A stretch of 41,315 nucleotides of DNA, taken from NCBI GenBank assembly GCA_012513605.1, contig JAAZBV010000058.1, forward strand, positions 1 to 41,315, read 5' to 3'. Within the stretch, counting starts at the first letter, position 1. Every line of letters starts with the position of its first letter. Both the position numbers and the translations under genes were made by a program. The stretch comes from Desulfatiglans sp. (lineage in GTDB: Bacteria > Desulfobacterota > DSM-4660 > Desulfatiglandales > HGW-15). The notes below the pieces were generated by a model. The model was not told where the DNA came from. It searched no databases and was given only the letters and a program-made list of their open reading frames with translations. This document shows, one piece after another, positions 16,310 through 24,215 of this stretch.

Positions 16310-16837
16310 ATGACTTTAAGTATAATTGGAGATATTGCATCAATAATTAGTTTAATAAGTCTTCTGTTTGCAGTTATATTTAAAATTAGAAAATATATGA
16401 AATCTAAAATTAGGGAATTAGCAGAGCTTAAGGAATATTCAGAAAAATGGTTTGAGAGATATCTTAATTTAGCAACGAATCCTACAAAAAGATCTGAGAT
16501 ATCTTTGTATTTAATAATTTATCATCAAACTATGAAGTCTAATGAATGGCAATGGATATTGCAAAGAACTATTAAAATCTTTGGTATCTTTTTCGCCATT
16601 ATTTTTTATATTCCTATTTATCTTAAATATGGTTTTTCATTAGATATAATGGTCATTCTTTACTCATTATCTTTTATAGGTATTCTAATAGGGACATATA
16701 CTATTTGGTACAATTCTTCTGAATATTTTAAAATATCAAACGGTTTTGAGAAAGGTATACTTACTACTTTAGAAGATAAATTTTCTATTTATTTTTGTGA
16801 AAATTGTTCAGAAGAATGTTCAAAGAGAAAATCCTAA
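16310..16837 (+). CDS. AT-rich hypothetical membrane protein
   Basis: A 175-residue protein, unrecognised. An N-terminal hydrophobic segment (residues 5-24) precedes a charged helical stretch (KIRELAELKEYSEKWFERYL). Two adjacent transmembrane helices follow (about 88-105 and 110-130). The cytosolic tail ends with CENCSEECSKRKS, whose three cysteines could bind metal. AGGTG lies 7 bases before the ATG. Base composition is clearly more AT-rich than the flanking core genes, and it sits between a tRNA-Ser relic and a recombinase relic, so it is probably horizontally acquired cargo. Confidence 0.65.
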   Translation: MTLSIIGDIASIISLISLLFAVIFKIRKYMKSKIRELAELKEYSEKWFERYLNLATNPTKRSEISLYLIIYHQTMKSNEWQWILQRTIKIFGIFFAIIFYIPIYLKYGFSLDIMVILYSLSFIGILIGTYTIWYNSSEYFKISNGFEKGILTTLEDKFSIYFCENCSEECSKRKS

Positions 16838-16868
16838 TCTTCAGAAAAATAACTTTTTACTAAATTAT

Positions 16869-17190
16869 TTATTTCTTTAAACCCATATTATTATTTATGT
16901 TCCTTAATTTATGTAACGCACTTTTTAAAGATTCTGTTTGATATTCTGCATAATGGTCAATCATTCGCAGATCTTGATGCCTCAATAAATGGCTTACCAT
17001 TCCTTTTTCAATCGATTGTAAAGCCTGCATTGCAAATGACTTTCTTCCCCATTCATTCAGTTTTATTCCAATCCCGGCTTTTTTAAGTGGCCCTGTTGAA
17101 TATCCTGTTTATATTTTTTGAATACAGTCTGCCTGTCTCAGGATTTGGAAAATGACATATCCCTAATGTGAGTACAGGGGTCGTTGATAC
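16869..17190 (-). pseudogene. Tyrosine recombinase (integrase) C-terminal relic
   Basis: On the minus strand one frame gives FPNPETGRLYSKNINRIFNRAT. After a frameshift in the T6/A6 run at about 17079-17088 another continues with KKAGIGIKLNEWGRKSFAM, QALQSIEKGMVSHLLRHQDL, RMIDHYAEY and a stop at 16869. These match the catalytic-domain pattern of phage-type integrases: the RKSFA arginine box, then H..R..IDHYAEY with the tyrosine nucleophile. The first histidine of the HxLR box is replaced. No N-terminal half remains. It supports an old integration at the nearby tRNA-Ser. Confidence 0.75.
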
Positions 17191-17205
17191 TGGACATGTC
17201 TCGAA

Positions 17206-17240
17206 GTTCTTGCTCTGTTTTAAAAAAGCAGAGCAAGAAC
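17206..17240. terminator. Hairpin after the DUF5694 gene
   Basis: Perfect 12-bp arms GTTCTTGCTCTG and CAGAGCAAGAAC around an 11-nt T/A-rich loop, 41 bp past the stop of the minus-strand gene at 17281. No T-run follows on either strand. It may instead be the end of a lost mobile element. Confidence 0.45.
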
Positions 17241-17280
17241 TATATAAAAGTAATAGATGTAATTGAAAAGGATAATCAGA

Positions 17281-18174
17281 TTATCTACTTCCCTTCAGAT
17301 AATCATGAATCTCCTCATACCTTAAATCATTTTTATCTTTAATAAACGGTATAAGCATAGCCCTATGACCGCTACCCATTACTAAAAGCACACGTTCACA
17401 TGGTTCAACGGTTTTCATTATATTAGCCAGGATATAGAGATTTCTTTTATACCATGTTTCTGTAAATTCCACGCCGGGGTTTGATTCTTCATCCCCCATT
17501 TCAAGTATGGTTCCCAGGTACATGCCTCTATTCCACCTATCACTTTTATCAGTGTTCATTTTAGTCAGACAATCAAGTATGGTCAGGGTTTCCAGGCTTT
17601 TACTTTCCGTTGCTGCAAACGCCTGAACATCCGCGATAAACTTTTCCAGTTTTTCTTTTTGTCCATGAGTCTCAGCAAATGCCTGCAATTTATCCGAAGG
17701 AAGGGTAAGTTCATGATCAACCCCATATATCTTTTTATGCCCCAGACGTTCTGCAAGTTTGAATCCGAGTTGATGCGTCTCATCTGCGGTCAGCTTCAGA
17801 TCACCATTCAGGTATCTCTGATAAGCTTCGTTTAGCTGCTCATTTTCAGTGTAAGGATATTCTACCAGTATCTTATCGGGTTTGTATTTTTCAAGACGAA
17901 CCAGCACCTCTTCTATCTCCTTTTGCCTCCTTTCACCTAACATCCCATCAACCTTCATGGATGCAGCATCACCCGAGGAACCTGCAAAATGAAAAACACC
18001 AAGGATCGCTATACTGGCAGGGTTGGGGTTTTCTGTTTTGGTTTCTGTAGAAGCAGCAGGTTGTTTAAGATCAACCTTTCCGCTATTTGGATTACCCTCC
18101 TGGGAGAAAGAAGAATTTGCACACGTAAATAACATCATAATTGTGACGAGCATGGAGAATAGAGAATTTTTCAT
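17281..18174 (-). CDS. Exported DUF5694-like protein (TraB/Tiki-type fold suspected)
   Basis: A ~297-residue protein. The ATG at 18174 is preferred over the one at 18186 because AGG lies 8 bases before it and a clean signal peptide (MKNSLFSMLVTIMMLFTCAN) follows. A Pro/Thr/Lys-rich linker leads to a domain with ILGVFHFAGSSGD, KPDKILVEYPYTEN, AYQRYLNGDLKLTADETHQLGFKLA split by helices, KIYGVDHE and a C-terminal CERVLLVMGSGHRAML. The paired HF..H-type and E..Y patterns recall DUF5694 and the TraB/ChaN superfamily. The activity is unknown; a periplasmic or lipoprotein location is likely. Confidence 0.75.
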   Translation of the reverse strand: MKNSLFSMLVTIMMLFTCANSSFSQEGNPNSGKVDLKQPAASTETKTENPNPASIAILGVFHFAGSSGDAASMKVDGMLGERRQKEIEEVLVRLEKYKPDKILVEYPYTENEQLNEAYQRYLNGDLKLTADETHQLGFKLAERLGHKKIYGVDHELTLPSDKLQAFAETHGQKEKLEKFIADVQAFAATESKSLETLTILDCLTKMNTDKSDRWNRGMYLGTILEMGDEESNPGVEFTETWYKRNLYILANIMKTVEPCERVLLVMGSGHRAMLIPFIKDKNDLRYEEIHDYLKGSR

Positions 18175-18186
18175 TGGAGACCTCAT

Positions 18187-18788
18187 TTAATATGTTGTTT
18201 ATTATTTTAACCATCAGTCAAAACTATATTCATCAATAAAATAAAACATGAACTTACCAGTTGAACTATACCGCCTGTATGAGCATTATCTGTGCCAGAA
18301 CAAATATGTTATCAAATACAATGGGTTGAGTAATTTACAGGAAAATATCGAGACAGGCACTTGTTGTTATAAACCAATAACTGGTTTAGAAAACCATTTC
18401 ATAGGTAGATAAGGATTGCATATCTAAAATATTACCAGCGGTACAAAACGCTCTTTCAAGTCCATCTTCGCTATTTGTGCTATGGCAGGGCAGGCAAAAC
18501 ATACCAAATATAAAAAAAGATATATAAAAAAATTTCGTGTGTTTCGTGTGGTTCGCGGTTTGTTGGAAATTTGCCTTGGGTTGTTTGTGTTATTTTAAAA
18601 TTGCATTAAATACAGAATAACGCATCTATAACTCCCGGTTTTTATTGATATTGAATCAATATGTTTTTGATTTTTTTTTGATGATAGGGTAGTTTATTTG
18701 CTCAAATATTAACTGAGGACAAAACAGGCTATCAGGGGTATAAAACAGGTTTTATAACCTCTGCTTATAATTTATATGGAGACATAAA
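18187..18788. other. Intergenic region with small ORF, low-complexity repeat and dyad
   Basis: This 600-bp gap contains a 54-codon frame (18248-18412), the low-complexity words TTTCGTGTGTTTCGTGTGG (18534-18552) typical of dispersed intergenic repeats, and the dyad TATTGAT-N5-ATCAATA (18643-18661), 128 bp before hom. I see no conserved gene. Confidence 0.5.
18248..18412 (+). CDS. Possible small ORF, unrecognised
   Basis: A 54-residue frame starting MNLPVELYRLYEHYLCQNKY and ending GLENHFIGR. The beginning reads like a real protein helix (VELYRLYEHYL), but there is no ribosome-binding site and no related gene nearby. It could be a fragment of a decayed gene. Confidence 0.25.
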   Translation: MNLPVELYRLYEHYLCQNKYVIKYNGLSNLQENIETGTCCYKPITGLENHFIGR

Positions 18789-20090
18789 ATGAAACAGGTG
18801 AATGTTGGCATTATAGGGTTCGGGACTGTAGGCGCCGGGACCGCAGAGATCCTCCTTAAAAACAGGGAGATCATCAGAAAGAGGGTCGGGCTTGATATAG
18901 TATTAAAGAGGGTTGCAGACCTTGATCTCACATCAGACCGAGGCATTACCCTGCCTGATGGAGTGCTCTCAAATGACTCAAACGGGTTACTGAATGACCC
19001 TGAGATAGATATTGTAGTTGAATTGATAGGTGGCATGACAACCGCAAAGAGCTTTATATCCACTGCCCTAAAAAACGGCAAGCATGTTGTTACAGCCAAC
19101 AAGGCGCTTCTGGCTGAACACGGGAGTGAACTGTATGAAATAGCCGCAAATAAGGGTGTAACCCTTGCCTATGAGGCGGCAGTAGGCGGAGGCATGCCGG
19201 TTATAGGTGCATTAAGGGACGGGCTTGCTGCAAACAACACACTTAAGATAATCGGCATATTGAACGGCACAAGCAATTATATCCTTACCCGCATGTCAAA
19301 AGATGGTTTACCCTATGAGGATGCGGTAAACGGCGCCATAAAACTCGGATACGCAGAAGACCCGCCAACACTTGATGTAAACGGTACTGATGCGGCCCAC
19401 AAGCTTGTCATACTCATCTCCCTTGCCTATGGTGTGCCCGCGCCCTTTAATAACATATACAAAGAGGGCATAGATAAACTCACCCCTGAGGATATACTGT
19501 TTGCGGATCAGTTCGGTTACTGTATAAAGCTTCTCACCATTGCACAGAACCTTGGTAATGAGATTGAGGCAAGGGTTCACCCTGCAATGCTGCCCAAGAA
19601 CCATATGCTTGCCAACGTGAATGAGGCATTTAATGCGGTCTTTATTGAGGGAGACTATGTAGGCCCCACCCTCTATTATGGACAGGGTGCTGGCAGGAGG
19701 CCAACCGGAAGCGCGGTTGTATCAGATGTAATGGCCATAGCCAGAAAGATAAAGAGCGGAGCTGATAAAACATCTTCACCCTTAGGCTTTGCAGACTCGA
19801 CTGGCCAGGCAATAAAGATACAGTCCATAAAGAACCTTAAAACCGCATATTATCTCAGGTTCATGGCTGTTGATAAACCCGGTGTGCTCTCTAAGATATC
19901 AGGCATCTTAGGCGAAAGGAACATAAGCATATCATCTGTTATCCAGAAGGGAAGAGATGCTGATGGCGCTGTCCCGATCGTCATGCTTACCCATGAGGCA
20001 TATGAACAGGATGCAACAGAGGCGCTTTCAATGCTTGACAAACTGGACATACTTAAAGGCAGGACAATGATGATCAGGGTGATGGGGTGA
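18789..20090 (+). CDS. hom: Homoserine dehydrogenase
   Basis: A 433-residue enzyme reducing aspartate semialdehyde to homoserine with NAD(P)H, the branch point to threonine and methionine. The Rossmann motif GFGTVGAG (residues 10-17), the catalytic-domain GILNGTSNYILTRM and LGYAEDPPTLDVNGTDAAHK, and the C-terminal ACT domain (about 355-433, FMAVDKPGVLSKISGILGERNIS) are all present. The ACT domain implies feedback control, usually by threonine. The next gene but one-step encodes a putative homoserine kinase, 112 bp downstream, so this is a short threonine-pathway cluster. Confidence 0.96.
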   Translation: MKQVNVGIIGFGTVGAGTAEILLKNREIIRKRVGLDIVLKRVADLDLTSDRGITLPDGVLSNDSNGLLNDPEIDIVVELIGGMTTAKSFISTALKNGKHVVTANKALLAEHGSELYEIAANKGVTLAYEAAVGGGMPVIGALRDGLAANNTLKIIGILNGTSNYILTRMSKDGLPYEDAVNGAIKLGYAEDPPTLDVNGTDAAHKLVILISLAYGVPAPFNNIYKEGIDKLTPEDILFADQFGYCIKLLTIAQNLGNEIEARVHPAMLPKNHMLANVNEAFNAVFIEGDYVGPTLYYGQGAGRRPTGSAVVSDVMAIARKIKSGADKTSSPLGFADSTGQAIKIQSIKNLKTAYYLRFMAVDKPGVLSKISGILGERNISISSVIQKGRDADGAVPIVMLTHEAYEQDATEALSMLDKLDILKGRTMMIRVMG

Positions 20091-20093
20091 AAA

Positions 20094-20180
20094 TACGGTT
20101 TACGGTGTACGGCCTGAGGTTTTCGGTAAAGGATTTTAAGCTTTTCAGCCGAACACCGAAGACCGCAAACCGAAAACCTA
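20094..20180. repeat. Imperfect inverted repeat of TTTACGG / CCGAA words
   Basis: The left part repeats ACGG and TTCGG words (CGGTTTACGGTGTACGG, GGTTTTCGG). The right part is largely their complement (CCGAACACCGAAGACCGC, AAACCGAAAACC). Together they make a long imperfect hairpin between hom and the mutase gene. It belongs to the same kind of low-complexity dispersed repeat as 371-587. Confidence 0.6.
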
Positions 20181-20202
20181 TCTCATAATTTATTAAAAAT
20201 GA

Positions 20203-21435
20203 ATGAAAGCAATAGAAAGCAAAATGATTGATAACAAAACCAAGTACCTTGTTTTAGTTGGCGACGGTATGGCCGACTACCCTATTGATGCGCTGGGCGG
20301 CAAGACCCCCCTTGAGGTGGCCCATACCCCAAACATGGACCTCATTGCCTCATGCCGCATAGGTTGCGTAAGGACAATCCCTGATGGCATGGAACCGGGA
20401 AGCGATGTGGCAAACCTTTCACTCATGGGTTATGACCCCTCTTTATATCATACAGGGAGGTCTCCCCTTGAGGCGGCGAGCATGGGTGTTACACTCGGTA
20501 AAGATGATGTGGCATTCAGGATGAATCTTGTCACCCTCGATAAGAGGTCAGATGATGAGATAATCATGGTGAGTCATAGCTCAGGTGATATCACCACAGC
20601 GGAATCCACTGAAATAGTGAATGACCTTAAACATATTATAGAGTCAAAAGAGATAAGCATCTATCCCGGGGTTGCATACAGGCACCTGCTTGTATGGAAT
20701 AATGGCCCTGAAAAGGCACACACAATACCACCCCATGATGTGCTTGACCAGAACATGGCAGAATATCTTAAAAGCAATGACCCTGTTGTTAAACTTATAA
20801 GGAGTTCATGGACATCACTTGAATCGCACCCAGTAAACATTGGCAGAAAAAAGGCGGGGTTAAAAGAGGCAAACTCTATCTGGCTATGGGGGCAGGGAAA
20901 GGCGCCGGTTATCCCAACCTTTAAAGAACTATATGGCCTAAATGGTGGGGTCATTTCCGCAGTAGACCTTATCAAAGGCATAGGGCGATACGCAGGGTTT
21001 GCACCCATTCATGTTGAGGGTGCAACAGGTTACCTGAACACCAACTACAGGGGTAAGGCACAAGGTGCATTAGATGGTCTGAACAATATGGATTTTGTCT
21101 TTGTCCATGTGGAGGCACCTGATGAGGCAGGTCACAATGGTAATTACATGGAAAAGATAGAGGCTATCGAACGCTTTGATAAGGATGTGGTGGGCGTTGC
21201 CATTGATGGCCTTAAAAAATTTAACGATTACAGGATCATGGTTGTGAGTGACCATTACACCCCGATCATAAAAAAGACCCATACATCAGAACCAGCCCCA
21301 TTTGCCTGGGCTACCAGAAAGGAGCTTGATGCTGTAAAGCATGTTAAGGGCTTTACTGAAAAGAATGCCATTAATGGTAACCTGCTCATGACTCCTGGCT
21401 ACACCCTTATGAAACACTTTCTGGGTGCAGAATGA
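20203..21435 (+). CDS. apgM: Phosphoglycerate-mutase-type protein, putative homoserine kinase
   Basis: A 410-residue member of the alkaline-phosphatase superfamily, archaeal-type cofactor-independent phosphoglycerate mutase group. Metal and catalytic motifs are [26 protein letters not shown] (Ser as the phospho-carrier), [14 protein letters not shown] and VVSDHYTP. A subset of this family next to hom is annotated as a proposed homoserine kinase. Its position 112 bp after hom, with no GHMP-type thrB in view, supports that role over glycolysis, though both remain possible. It overlaps thiD by 4 bp. Confidence 0.85.
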   Translation: MKAIESKMIDNKTKYLVLVGDGMADYPIDALGGKTPLEVAHTPNMDLIASCRIGCVRTIPDGMEPGSDVANLSLMGYDPSLYHTGRSPLEAASMGVTLGKDDVAFRMNLVTLDKRSDDEIIMVSHSSGDITTAESTEIVNDLKHIIESKEISIYPGVAYRHLLVWNNGPEKAHTIPPHDVLDQNMAEYLKSNDPVVKLIRSSWTSLESHPVNIGRKKAGLKEANSIWLWGQGKAPVIPTFKELYGLNGGVISAVDLIKGIGRYAGFAPIHVEGATGYLNTNYRGKAQGALDGLNNMDFVFVHVEAPDEAGHNGNYMEKIEAIERFDKDVVGVAIDGLKKFNDYRIMVVSDHYTPIIKKTHTSEPAPFAWATRKELDAVKHVKGFTEKNAINGNLLMTPGYTLMKHFLGAE

Positions 21436-22232
21436 AAAAGGCCCTTACAATCGCCGGTTCTGACAGTGGCGGAGGGGCAGGCATACAGGCAGATATCAAG
21501 ACCTTTACTGCCTTTGGTGTGTTCGGCACATCAGCCATAACCGCACTCACCGCACAGAATACCATGGGCGTTCAGGGCATCTCAGAGGTTGACCCTGAGT
21601 TTGTAAAACAACAGATAAAAAGTGTGCTGGATGATATTGGAGCTGATGCTGTAAAGACGGGCATGCTTGCAAGCCCTGAGATAGTAAAGGCTGTAGCGGA
21701 CACATTAAGGGAATATAAAACAAAGAATATCGTGGTTGATCCTGTTATGATTGCAAAAAGCGGTGATGCCCTGCTCTCAAAGGAGGCCTGCAATACGGTC
21801 ATAAAAGAGTTGATCCCCATAGCTTCTGTGGTTACCCCAAATATCCATGAGGCAGAGGCCATGCTGAACATAAGGATTGAGAACATTGATGACATGAAAA
21901 AGGCAGGCGCAATGATAAAAGACATGGGGTGCGGGTTTGTTGTTATCAAGGGCGGACATTTGGGTAGTAAAGATCATATGGCAACTGATGTGGTCTTTAA
22001 CGGTAAAGAATATTCCCTCTTATCAGAGAAACGTTTTGACACTAAAAACTGTCACGGCACAGGCTGCACCTTCTCCGCCGCTATTGCTGCCGGACTTGCA
22101 AAGGGCTATCCTGTAATCAAGGCCATAGAGCAGGCAAAGGCATTTATAACAGCGGCTATCAGGGACAGTTTCAGAATCGGTAATGGCCACGGCCCAACCA
22201 ACCATTTTACAGGCATGAAAACGGGGTGGTAA
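21432..22232 (+). CDS. thiD: Hydroxymethylpyrimidine/phosphomethylpyrimidine kinase
   Basis: A 266-residue ribokinase-fold enzyme that phosphorylates HMP and HMP-P for thiamine biosynthesis. [17 protein letters not shown] at the N-terminus, [27 protein letters not shown] and the anion hole [16 protein letters not shown] are diagnostic. Its ATGA overlap with the upstream gene shows translational coupling. No TPP riboswitch is possible directly upstream because coding sequence occupies that position. The DHFR gene begins one base after its stop. Confidence 0.95.
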   Translation: MKKALTIAGSDSGGGAGIQADIKTFTAFGVFGTSAITALTAQNTMGVQGISEVDPEFVKQQIKSVLDDIGADAVKTGMLASPEIVKAVADTLREYKTKNIVVDPVMIAKSGDALLSKEACNTVIKELIPIASVVTPNIHEAEAMLNIRIENIDDMKKAGAMIKDMGCGFVVIKGGHLGSKDHMATDVVFNGKEYSLLSEKRFDTKNCHGTGCTFSAAIAAGLAKGYPVIKAIEQAKAFITAAIRDSFRIGNGHGPTNHFTGMKTGW

Positions 22233-22233
22233 T

Positions 22234-22704
22234 ATGATAATTTCACTTATGGCAGCAAGGTCAGCAAATAATGTAATAGGTAACAACGCTGAAATCCCCT
22301 GGAAGGCAGAGGGAGAGCAGCTCCTCTTTAAAGCCATGACATACAACCACTGGATACTTGTGGGGAGAAAGACTTATGAGGCGATGGGCAGGCTCCCCAA
22401 CAGGAAATATGCGGTTATTTCCGGCTCGTATGAAGAGAAGACAGGTGAGGATTTATGTTTCTTTAAAACCATAGATAACGCACTGAAATACCTCTCAACT
22501 GTTACAGACCTTGTAGTAGTCTCAGGTGGTGGCCAGATCTATGCTGAGATGATATCAAGGGTGGATGTTATACATCTATCTGTTATCCACTGTGAGGTAA
22601 AGGGGAATGTATTCTTCCCTGATATTCCAAAAGGATTCAGGATGGTATTCTCGCAGGATTTCAGGTCCAATATTGATTATACATACCAGATATGGACAAA
22701 GTAA
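22234..22704 (+). CDS. Dihydrofolate reductase, DfrA1-like
   Basis: A 156-residue DHFR that reduces dihydrofolate to tetrahydrofolate with NADPH. Seen directly: VIGNNAEIPWKAEGEQLLFK with acidic catalytic residue Glu28, ILVGRKTYEAMGRLPNRKYA, VVSGGGQIYAEMI and a C-terminal DYTYQIWTK. From memory these stretches match the integron-borne trimethoprim-insensitive DfrA1 group far better than E. coli FolA, including the KGEQLLFKA and NRKYAV segments. Here it is embedded in a housekeeping operon right after thiD, not in an integron, and no attC site is visible. Confidence 0.92.
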   Translation: MIISLMAARSANNVIGNNAEIPWKAEGEQLLFKAMTYNHWILVGRKTYEAMGRLPNRKYAVISGSYEEKTGEDLCFFKTIDNALKYLSTVTDLVVVSGGGQIYAEMISRVDVIHLSVIHCEVKGNVFFPDIPKGFRMVFSQDFRSNIDYTYQIWTK

Positions 22705-22734
22705 TGATTTACCGGTTATTTTTCAGAGGCTTAA

Positions 22735-23175
22735 ATGAGTGAAGCTCAAAAAATGGATATACCGATAGAAAATGTAACATCTAAAAATCTCAAGCGCGCA
22801 TATAACATCATGCATGTGGGTACAAACAGGCTCTTTAAAAATACCGGGATAACCGTGGCGCAGTTTGACCTCATGGAGACCATACTTCTCTCTAAAGACC
22901 AGGCGCTGTCTGTCCAGGAGCTGACTGAAAAAACCATATGCCTTCAGCCCAATATAACAAGGATGGTTGCCGAGCTTGAAGGCGCAGGGCTGGTGATGCG
23001 TAAAAGCGGTGCAGATCGCAGGATTGTAATGGTTCAGCTTACCCCAAAAGGGGCAGAGATGGTTGCTACAATACAAAAACCCCTGTTTGAATTCCATCTA
23101 TCCCAATATAAAAATTTAACAATAGAAGAACTTCATCTTTTCAATGCCATGCTTGAAAAATTAGCTCAACCCTGA
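22735..23175 (+). CDS. MarR-family transcriptional regulator
   Basis: A 146-residue winged-helix regulator. GVTVAQFDLMETILLSKDQALSVQEL-type helices lead to the recognition helix CLQPNITRMVAELEGAGLVM and the wing RKSGADRRIVMVQLTPKGAEM, the hallmark DxRxxxVxLTxKG of MarR. AGAGG lies upstream of the ATG. It sits 30 bp after the DHFR gene and 153 bp before the hydrogenase operon. A dyad ATTGTT-C-AACAAT begins at its stop codon and could be its operator. The ligand is unknown. Confidence 0.92.
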   Translation: MSEAQKMDIPIENVTSKNLKRAYNIMHVGTNRLFKNTGITVAQFDLMETILLSKDQALSVQELTEKTICLQPNITRMVAELEGAGLVMRKSGADRRIVMVQLTPKGAEMVATIQKPLFEFHLSQYKNLTIEELHLFNAMLEKLAQP

Positions 23176-23187
23176 TTGTTCAACAAT
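23175..23187. promoter_or_regulatory. Candidate MarR operator ATTGTT-C-AACAAT
   Basis: A perfect 6-bp dyad around one base, overlapping the marR stop and 34 bp upstream of the hydrogenase promoter -35 box. MarR proteins usually bind short dyads of this kind. The assignment rests only on symmetry and position. Confidence 0.35.
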
Positions 23188-23220
23188 ATCAATATGTTAT
23201 ATCTTTTTCACACAATTAAA

Positions 23221-23250
23221 TTGACAGTATATGCGCCTCTCAATTAAGAT
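23221..23250 (+). promoter_or_regulatory. Sigma70-type promoter for the hydrogenase operon
   Basis: TTGACA (23221-23226) and TAAGAT (23245-23250) with an 18-bp spacer, about 78 bp before the first hydrogenase ATG. The leader ends in GGAGGG 7 bases before the ATG at 23329. Confidence 0.6.
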
Positions 23251-23328
23251 TTACAGATTCCGAACTTCGATAATGTCCGGGCATAAAAAATTCTATTAGA
23301 ATCAACAAGATATAGACGGAGGGCATCA

Positions 23329-23811
23329 ATGAAAGAACAATCTAATACATCCTTTACCCTATCACCGGCAGTGCTGGAATATATCGATAAATGGAAGGAT
23401 AAACCGGGCAATCTAATTATGACGCTTCACAAGGTACAAGAGGAGTATGGATATGTCCCCAGAAGCGCAGCATTACAGCTCACAGAGCTCCTTGATATAC
23501 CGCTCGCAAAGATATACGGGGTACTTACCTTTTATCACCTGTTCAAGCTCAAAAAACCAGGGAAATACCTGATACAGGTTTGCATCGGTACTGCATGTTA
23601 CCTGAATGGAGGGGAGGATATCCTGCAGGAGCTTGAACATATCCTGGGCATAGGAGTGAATCAGACAACGCCCGATGAACTCTTTTCAATAGAGGCAGTA
23701 CGCTGCATAGGCTGCTGCGGTCTTTCGCCTGTCATGAACATAAACGGCGAGATATTCGGCAAACTCAAAAAAGAAGACCTGGCAAAGATCATTGCACAAT
23801 ATAAAAAATAA
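23329..23811 (+). CDS. hndA: NuoE-like [2Fe-2S] subunit of NAD(P)-linked [FeFe]-hydrogenase (HndA-like)
   Basis: A 160-residue thioredoxin-like ferredoxin subunit. The helical start (LIMTLHKVQEEYGYVPRSAA) is that of NuoE/HydC, and the four cluster ligands are in VCIGTACYLNGG and VRCIGCCGLSPV. It passes electrons between the flavoprotein and the rest of the complex. It opens a four-gene operon, with 17 bp to the next gene. Length and order match HndA of NADP-reducing hydrogenases and HydC of electron-bifurcating ones. Confidence 0.92.
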   Translation: MKEQSNTSFTLSPAVLEYIDKWKDKPGNLIMTLHKVQEEYGYVPRSAALQLTELLDIPLAKIYGVLTFYHLFKLKKPGKYLIQVCIGTACYLNGGEDILQELEHILGIGVNQTTPDELFSIEAVRCIGCCGLSPVMNINGEIFGKLKKEDLAKIIAQYKK

Positions 23812-23828
23812 CTCTCCCGGAGGGAATC

Positions 23829-24209
23829 ATGTCAAAACTCAACAGAGAACAATTCAAAAGCCTGAGAGAAAAGCTGAAGGCAGTAAATGAACAGCAAACC
23901 GAAATCATAGTCGGCCTGGGGTCATGCGGCATAGCTGCCGGTGCCGCCAAAACTTTTGATGCCTTTCAGAAGGAGATAAAGGCAAAAAGCCTTACAGGGG
24001 TGGTTATTCGCAGGACCGGGTGCATGGGGCTTTGCGCATCAGAACCTACAGTAGAGATAAAGGTCCCGGGTATGGCAGATATCATTTATGGATGGGTTAC
24101 CCCTGAAGTAGCCCGTGATATCGTGCAGAAACATGTAATGAGGCAGATACTTGTCAGTAACTGTATACAGGACAAGACCTTTAAGGATATTTTAAAGGAA
24201 GGAGAATAG
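23829..24209 (+). CDS. hndB: Thioredoxin-like [2Fe-2S] subunit (HndB-like)
   Basis: A 126-residue subunit. VGLGSCGIAAGAAKTFDAF and RRTGCMGLCASEPTVEI resemble the ferredoxin half of HndB, with cysteines at the expected cluster positions. A fourth cysteine lies near the C-terminus (LVSNCIQD). It is encoded 6 bp before the flavoprotein gene. In this operon it may supply the small cluster that the flavoprotein's own N-terminal domain has lost. Confidence 0.88.
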   Translation: MSKLNREQFKSLREKLKAVNEQQTEIIVGLGSCGIAAGAAKTFDAFQKEIKAKSLTGVVIRRTGCMGLCASEPTVEIKVPGMADIIYGWVTPEVARDIVQKHVMRQILVSNCIQDKTFKDILKEGE

Positions 24210-24215
24210 GGATAA

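Noticed and set aside
21380-21440. TPP riboswitch before thiD
   Set aside because: thiD starts inside the preceding gene, leaving no leader; no THI-box-like sequence was seen.
22234-22704. Integron cassette around the DfrA1-like gene
   Set aside because: It starts one base after thiD and is followed closely by marR; no attC-type inverted repeats or integrase are present.
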